A DNA stretch of 18,893 bases from Verrucomicrobia bacterium 12-59-8 (lineage in GTDB: Bacteria > Verrucomicrobiota > Verrucomicrobiae > Verrucomicrobiales > Verrucomicrobiaceae), in the NCBI GenBank assembly GCA_002279765.1, contig NCCR01000068.1, positions 1 to 18,893 on the forward strand, in the 5' to 3' direction. The translations under genes and the position numbers were made by a program. Numbering within the stretch: position 1 is the first letter of the stretch; every line of letters starts with the position of its first letter. Under the pieces are notes generated by a model. That model saw nothing but the letters and a program-made list of their open reading frames with translations. It was not told where the DNA came from and ran no database searches. Positions 15,737-18,893 of this stretch are shown one piece after another.

Positions 15737-16162
15737 CTAGCCTGCAGGGCCGGTGGCGGAGCGGCGCTCGTCAAACAAGGTCACGCGCAGCGGGATGCTG
15801 GCCAGGGTGTCGTTCTGGTGCTGCACCAGCCAGCGGTAGAGGCCCTGGCGCTCAAACTTAAGGCGCTGCAGGGTGTACACGATGTTGCGTGAGACGAAGG
15901 GGATGAAGGCGGAGGGGAAGGCAACGTCCAACTGCGCGGGCATGGGCGGCAGGCATTCCTTGCCGTCGGGATCGACGCAGCGGATGACGAACTCGTGCTT
16001 GCCGGCGTCCTCGGCCTGAAAGATCGCCCGCACGGCGATGGAGCACTGCGGATGCACCACGGGAAAGGTCTGGGCGCAGAGCGTGTCAAAGGCACCCTGG
16101 ATGCAGAGCTTGCCCTGGTAGTCGGCGGCAAAGTCACAGACAATGGCGAGCTGGATGGTCAT
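15737..16162 (-). CDS. DUF6941-like protein
   Basis: A 141-residue soluble protein that looks like the small beta-rich family DUF6941: an opening with Leu/Ile-rich strand and CDF/CD-x pair (QLAIVCDFAADYQGKLCIQGAFD), then TFPVVHPQ and RAIFQAEDAGKHEFVIRCVDPDGKE, with a strand order suggesting a C2-like or jelly-roll sandwich. Its biochemical function is not known. It has no signal peptide. It begins 20 bp after the stop of the penicillin-binding protein gene and is followed 6 bp later by the double-ACT gene, so the three are almost certainly one transcript. The family name is from recall and needs a profile search to confirm. Confidence 0.6.
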   Translation of the reverse strand: MTIQLAIVCDFAADYQGKLCIQGAFDTLCAQTFPVVHPQCSIAVRAIFQAEDAGKHEFVIRCVDPDGKECLPPMPAQLDVAFPSAFIPFVSRNIVYTLQRLKFERQGLYRWLVQHQNDTLASIPLRVTLFDERRSATGPAG

Positions 16163-16182
16163 CGTACGGGCGTGGGGGAGGG

Positions 16183-18255
16183 TTAGCGGCCAAAGAGGCG
16201 GCTGAAAAAGCCGCCGATACCTTTTTTCGGTGGCGGCGGGGGTGGGGGAGGGGGGGCGCGGACCGTGGGCTCTTCGCTTTCTGTTCCGCCGCCGGAGGCC
16301 TCATCCACCAGCGTGGCCTTGGGCACTTCCTTCATGGCCAGGAGCATGGGGTCGTCTGCCGGGGTTTTTTCGAAGATGTTGGTGAAGACCTCGCTCACAA
16401 TGGGGGCGGCTTTTTTGCCACCGCTGATGTCCTCGCCGGGCTCGCCTTCATAAACGACGGCGAAGGCGAACATGGGCTTGCCAGCGGGGAGGAAGCCGGT
16501 GAACCAGGCGAGGTTTTGGTCTTTGCTGATGCGCCACTGGGCGGTGCCGGTCTTGCCCGCGATCTCGGCCTGCTTGATGGCTGCGGCGTGCCCGGTGCCG
16601 CCGCCGGCATTGACCACGGCGACCATGCCGCTGATGACGGTCTGGCGCTGGTCGGGATTGAGGTCGATGCGCCGGCGGTCTTTCGGTTCGTAGGCCATCA
16701 CCACGCGGTCGCTGAGGTCCTGGACCTGCAGGACGAGACGCGGCTGGGGGATGCGCGCGCCGTCACCGAGCCCGGCCATGCACTGGCAGACCTGGAGCGG
16801 GGTGGCGAGCACCATGCCCTGACCGATGGCGACGTTGGCGAGGTCTCCAGGGAGCATTTTGTGGCCGCGATGCTGGAGGAGGTAGCTGTTGGTGGGGACG
16901 AAGCCCTCCCCTTCCGCCTTGAGCGGAATGCCGGTGCGCTCGCCAAAGCCGAGGCGCAGGGCCATGTTGGTGATGTAGTCGGCCCCGGCCTCCAGTGCGG
17001 CGCGGTAGAACCAGGTGTTGCAGGAGCGCTTGATGGCGGCGACCACGTTCATGGAGCCTTCGCCGTCTTTGTTCCAGTTCTTGAACACGCGGTCGCCGAT
17101 CTCCAGGGCGTTGGGGCAGTCATACTGGGTCTTGGCGTCCACCTTGCCGCTGTCCAGCGCGCCGAGGGCGGTGACGATCTTGAAGGTGGAGGCTGGCGGG
17201 TACTCGCCACGGAAGGAGCGCGGGTAGAGGGGGAGGTGCGGGTCTTTGGTCAGCTCGTCGTAGCGCTTCTGGCGGATGCCGGGCACGAATTCATTGAGGT
17301 CAAAGCCGGGATTGGAGGCCATGGCGAGGATGTCGCCATTGGACACGTCCATGATGACCATGGCACCGCCGGTGGTGTGCTTTTTGAGCGCGTTTTCCGC
17401 GTACTTTTGGAAATTGTAATCGAGGGAGAGCACCACGTTGTGCCCCGGACTGGGGGCGCGGCGCACATCCTCGGAGAGGCGCTTGCCATCTGGGCTGAAG
17501 AGCACGTTCACAAGGCCCGGCTGGCCTTTGAGGTCGGTGTCAAAGGCGGTCTCGATGCCCTCGCGGCCCTCCATTTCCTCAAACACCGGGTCGCCATCGA
17601 CGATGGGTCCGGTGGGCAGCGGCCGGGTCTTGCCGGTGTAGCCGATGATGTGGCAGGCCGTGCCCCCCTGCGGGTAGTGGCGCAGGTAGGCGGACTGGAT
17701 GACGAGGCTGCTGCCGAGCAGGGGCTTGAGCTGGGCCTCCATGTCTGGGGTGATCTCCACATTCAGCCCCTCCTCCACGGAAAAGACGAGCGGCAGCCAG
17801 CGGCGGTGCTTGTAGTGCATCAGCACCCGGTCGTCTGAGAGGGACCAGGTCTTGCCGAGCGCGGCGTTGACCTTGGCGATGGTGGAACGCGCAAAGGAGG
17901 TGATCTGCGCATCGCTGGCTTGATCCATGTAGGGCATGACCAGCGCGAGGTAGTTCGCCGCGCGGTTTTGGGCAAAGGGGATGCCATGGCGGTCCACGAT
18001 CTGCCCGCGTGGAGCAGGCACGCTGAGGGTCAGGGCGCGCGCTTCCTTCTGCGTGGCCCAAGAGGCGGTGAGGTCCTGCTTTTCCGGCACGGCGGGCTTG
18101 ACCTTTTTCGCCTCGTCTTCGAGCGATTCGACCGGCTGTGCCTTCAGCACCACCTGGGCCTGCACCTGCGGGCCGAGCACGGCCAGCAGCCCAATACCCG
18201 CCGCCAGAAACCGGCTGGGCAGGGACGACGAGGTCAGAGCATACGAGAAAAGCAT
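16183..18255 (-). CDS. mrdA: Penicillin-binding protein 2 (class B PBP, elongation transpeptidase)
   Basis: A 690-residue D,D-transpeptidase that crosslinks peptidoglycan, probably during cell elongation. The catalytic motifs are S356-x-x-K359 (ASTFKIV), S411-C-N413 and K568-T-G570. The N-terminal dimerisation/allosteric region carries the class B hallmarks APRGQIVDRHGIPFAQN, SAYLRHYPQGG and EGREGIETAFD, and LFSPDGKRL follows. These favour PBP2 (MrdA) over FtsI. The N-terminus (MLFSYALTSSSLPSRFLAAG...) ends in VQAQ and resembles a cleavable signal peptide more than the usual uncleaved anchor. The C-terminus has a run of about nine prolines followed by KKGIGGFFSRLFGR, a basic-amphipathic tail. 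The ATG at 18255 is chosen; the frame stays open upstream to 18585 but with no protein-like composition. No rodA or mreBCD gene is in the window; the downstream partners are the DUF6941-like and ACT genes. Confidence 0.88.
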   Translation of the reverse strand: MLFSYALTSSSLPSRFLAAGIGLLAVLGPQVQAQVVLKAQPVESLEDEAKKVKPAVPEKQDLTASWATQKEARALTLSVPAPRGQIVDRHGIPFAQNRAANYLALVMPYMDQASDAQITSFARSTIAKVNAALGKTWSLSDDRVLMHYKHRRWLPLVFSVEEGLNVEITPDMEAQLKPLLGSSLVIQSAYLRHYPQGGTACHIIGYTGKTRPLPTGPIVDGDPVFEEMEGREGIETAFDTDLKGQPGLVNVLFSPDGKRLSEDVRRAPSPGHNVVLSLDYNFQKYAENALKKHTTGGAMVIMDVSNGDILAMASNPGFDLNEFVPGIRQKRYDELTKDPHLPLYPRSFRGEYPPASTFKIVTALGALDSGKVDAKTQYDCPNALEIGDRVFKNWNKDGEGSMNVVAAIKRSCNTWFYRAALEAGADYITNMALRLGFGERTGIPLKAEGEGFVPTNSYLLQHRGHKMLPGDLANVAIGQGMVLATPLQVCQCMAGLGDGARIPQPRLVLQVQDLSDRVVMAYEPKDRRRIDLNPDQRQTVISGMVAVVNAGGGTGHAAAIKQAEIAGKTGTAQWRISKDQNLAWFTGFLPAGKPMFAFAVVYEGEPGEDISGGKKAAPIVSEVFTNIFEKTPADDPMLLAMKEVPKATLVDEASGGGTESEEPTVRAPPPPPPPPPKKGIGGFFSRLFGR

Positions 18256-18583
18256 GGGGATAAAAACAACCGCCGGGAGCCGATACGACGGCCTGGGGGA
18301 GAAGGGAACATGCGACTCCGCACCCACGGCGTCAAGCCGGAGGTCGGATGTGGGCGATTTCGCTGGGAGGGCGCTGGATGCTGGGATTGCGTGAGGTGAT
18401 GGTGTGGAGTGCCATTGACCTGGCGCGGGGCTTTGGGGAATAGGACGAATAGTCCCTGAAAGATCTGTCGAATGCGGGCAGGGGGTTAAAAAAGGCATTG
18501 CGCTGGGGGCCGTCATTTGATGGAATCGCCGCGTTCGATGCGTTTTCGCTCGTTCCGCTCTCTCCCTTTCCCCCCTCCCGACC
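18256..18583. other. Divergent intergenic region
   Basis: The 328-bp spacer between the PBP2 operon and the MFS transporter gene must hold both promoters. The minus-strand frame of PBP2 remains open across it but reads as a proline/serine-rich stretch without homology I can recognise, so I treat it as noncoding. No clear sigma70 boxes, operators or palindromes stand out. Confidence 0.45.
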
Positions 18584-18893
18584 ATGACTCAGCCCTCCTC
18601 TGGCAAAGCCGACATGAAACTCTTCTGGGCGTGCTTCATCGCCCTCGTTGCCACCTCGTTTGTGTTTGGGGTGCGCGCCAACACGATCGGGGAGCTGCAG
18701 AACAGCTTTAACCTGTCCGAGTCGCAGAAGGGGGCGATCAATGGGGCGGGCATGTGGCCGTTTGCGCTGAGCATCATTTTCTTCAGCCTGATCATTGACC
18801 GCATCGGCTACAAGATGGTGGCGCTGTTTGCGGCGGGCTGCCATGTGGTGTCTCTGGTGCTCACGCTGCGCGCCTCGGGCTTTGAGGATTTCT
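18584..18893 (+). CDS. MFS transporter, N-terminal fragment
   Basis: The first 103 codons of a gene that runs off the right edge. It opens with a short polar tail (MTQPSSGKADMKLF) and then transmembrane segments at about 12-30 (WACFIALVATSFVFGV), 54-70 (GMWPFALSIIFFSLII) and 77-97 (KMVALFAAGCHVVSLVLTL). Between the second and third is DRIGYKMV, which fits motif A of the major facilitator superfamily (G-x-x-x-D-R-x-G-R/Y-R/K). A nitrate/nitrite, sugar or anion-cation symporter branch is possible; the substrate cannot be predicted from this part. It diverges from the PBP2 operon. The ATG at 18584 is the first in a run of coding sequence, with C-rich upstream sequence and no clear ribosome binding site. 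Confidence 0.75.
   Translation, partial: MTQPSSGKADMKLFWACFIALVATSFVFGVRANTIGELQNSFNLSESQKGAINGAGMWPFALSIIFFSLIIDRIGYKMVALFAAGCHVVSLVLTLRASGFEDF

Noticed and set aside
16516..17838. 440-codon open frame on the plus strand
   Set aside because: Antisense shadow of the PBP2 gene, which carries all three catalytic motifs.
18256..18585. N-terminal extension of PBP2 by 110 codons
   Set aside because: The segment is Pro/Ser/Arg-rich without homology and would bury the signal-like hydrophobic segment that follows the ATG at 18255.
1..18893. CRISPR array, tRNA/rRNA genes, prophage or complete IS element
   Set aside because: No regularly spaced repeats, no cloverleaf or rRNA-like conserved stretches, and no transposase, integrase or phage structural gene are visible on either strand.

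Overview
The window is about 18.9 kb of GC-rich bacterial DNA, densely coded, with no rRNA, tRNA or CRISPR array that I can see. The gene set points to a Gram-negative, probably Verrucomicrobiota-like bacterium (Prosthecobacter/Verrucomicrobium type). This taxonomic guess is inference: it rests on an exosortase fused to an EpsI domain, periplasmic parvulin-type foldases, a corynebacterial-type glycogen synthase, an NhaD-type antiporter, and the scarcity of Shine-Dalgarno sequences. I see no marker gene that proves it.

Layout, left to right. Positions 1-96 (-) hold the N-terminus of an LsrF-like aldolase/thiolase. It diverges from ilvE (210-1097, +), which is followed by an L,D-transpeptidase lipoprotein (1144-1962, +). 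A 610-bp gap, AT-rich in its right half, precedes an astacin-like metalloprotease with three C-terminal ChW-like repeats (2573-3751, +), which ends in a strong hairpin. A leftward block follows: an NhaD-type Na+/H+ antiporter (3918-5243), a gap with palindromic REP-like repeats, a YpsA-related SLOG protein (5593-6072), and a protein with a divergent kinase-like signature (6124-7155). A small secreted LolA-like protein (7602-8222, +) sits between two inverted copies of a 17-bp motif. Next are two tandem SurA-like parvulin paralogues (8412-9407 and 9566-10567, -). A membrane-anchored coiled-coil protein (12175-13272, -) lies just upstream of a GlgM/GlgA-type glycosyltransferase (10917-12119, -). 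An exosortase-EpsI fusion (13356-15179, +) diverges from that pair. The right end holds a compact leftward operon, penicillin-binding protein 2 - DUF6941-like protein - double-ACT protein (18255 down to 15251), which diverges from the start of an MFS transporter (18584 to the window end).

Functionally the window is mostly chromosomal housekeeping and cell-envelope biology: peptidoglycan synthesis and modification (PBP2, L,D-transpeptidase), periplasmic folding (two parvulins), C-terminal sorting of surface proteins (exosortase), ion homeostasis (NhaD), glycogen or maltose-1-phosphate synthesis, and branched-chain amino acid metabolism. I found no defence island, phage or complete insertion sequence. 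The parts most worth a second look are the leaderless metalloprotease with Trp-less ChW-like repeats in a lower-GC pocket, the kinase-like/SLOG pair, the inverted-repeat-flanked secreted protein gene, and the unusual PBP2 operon.
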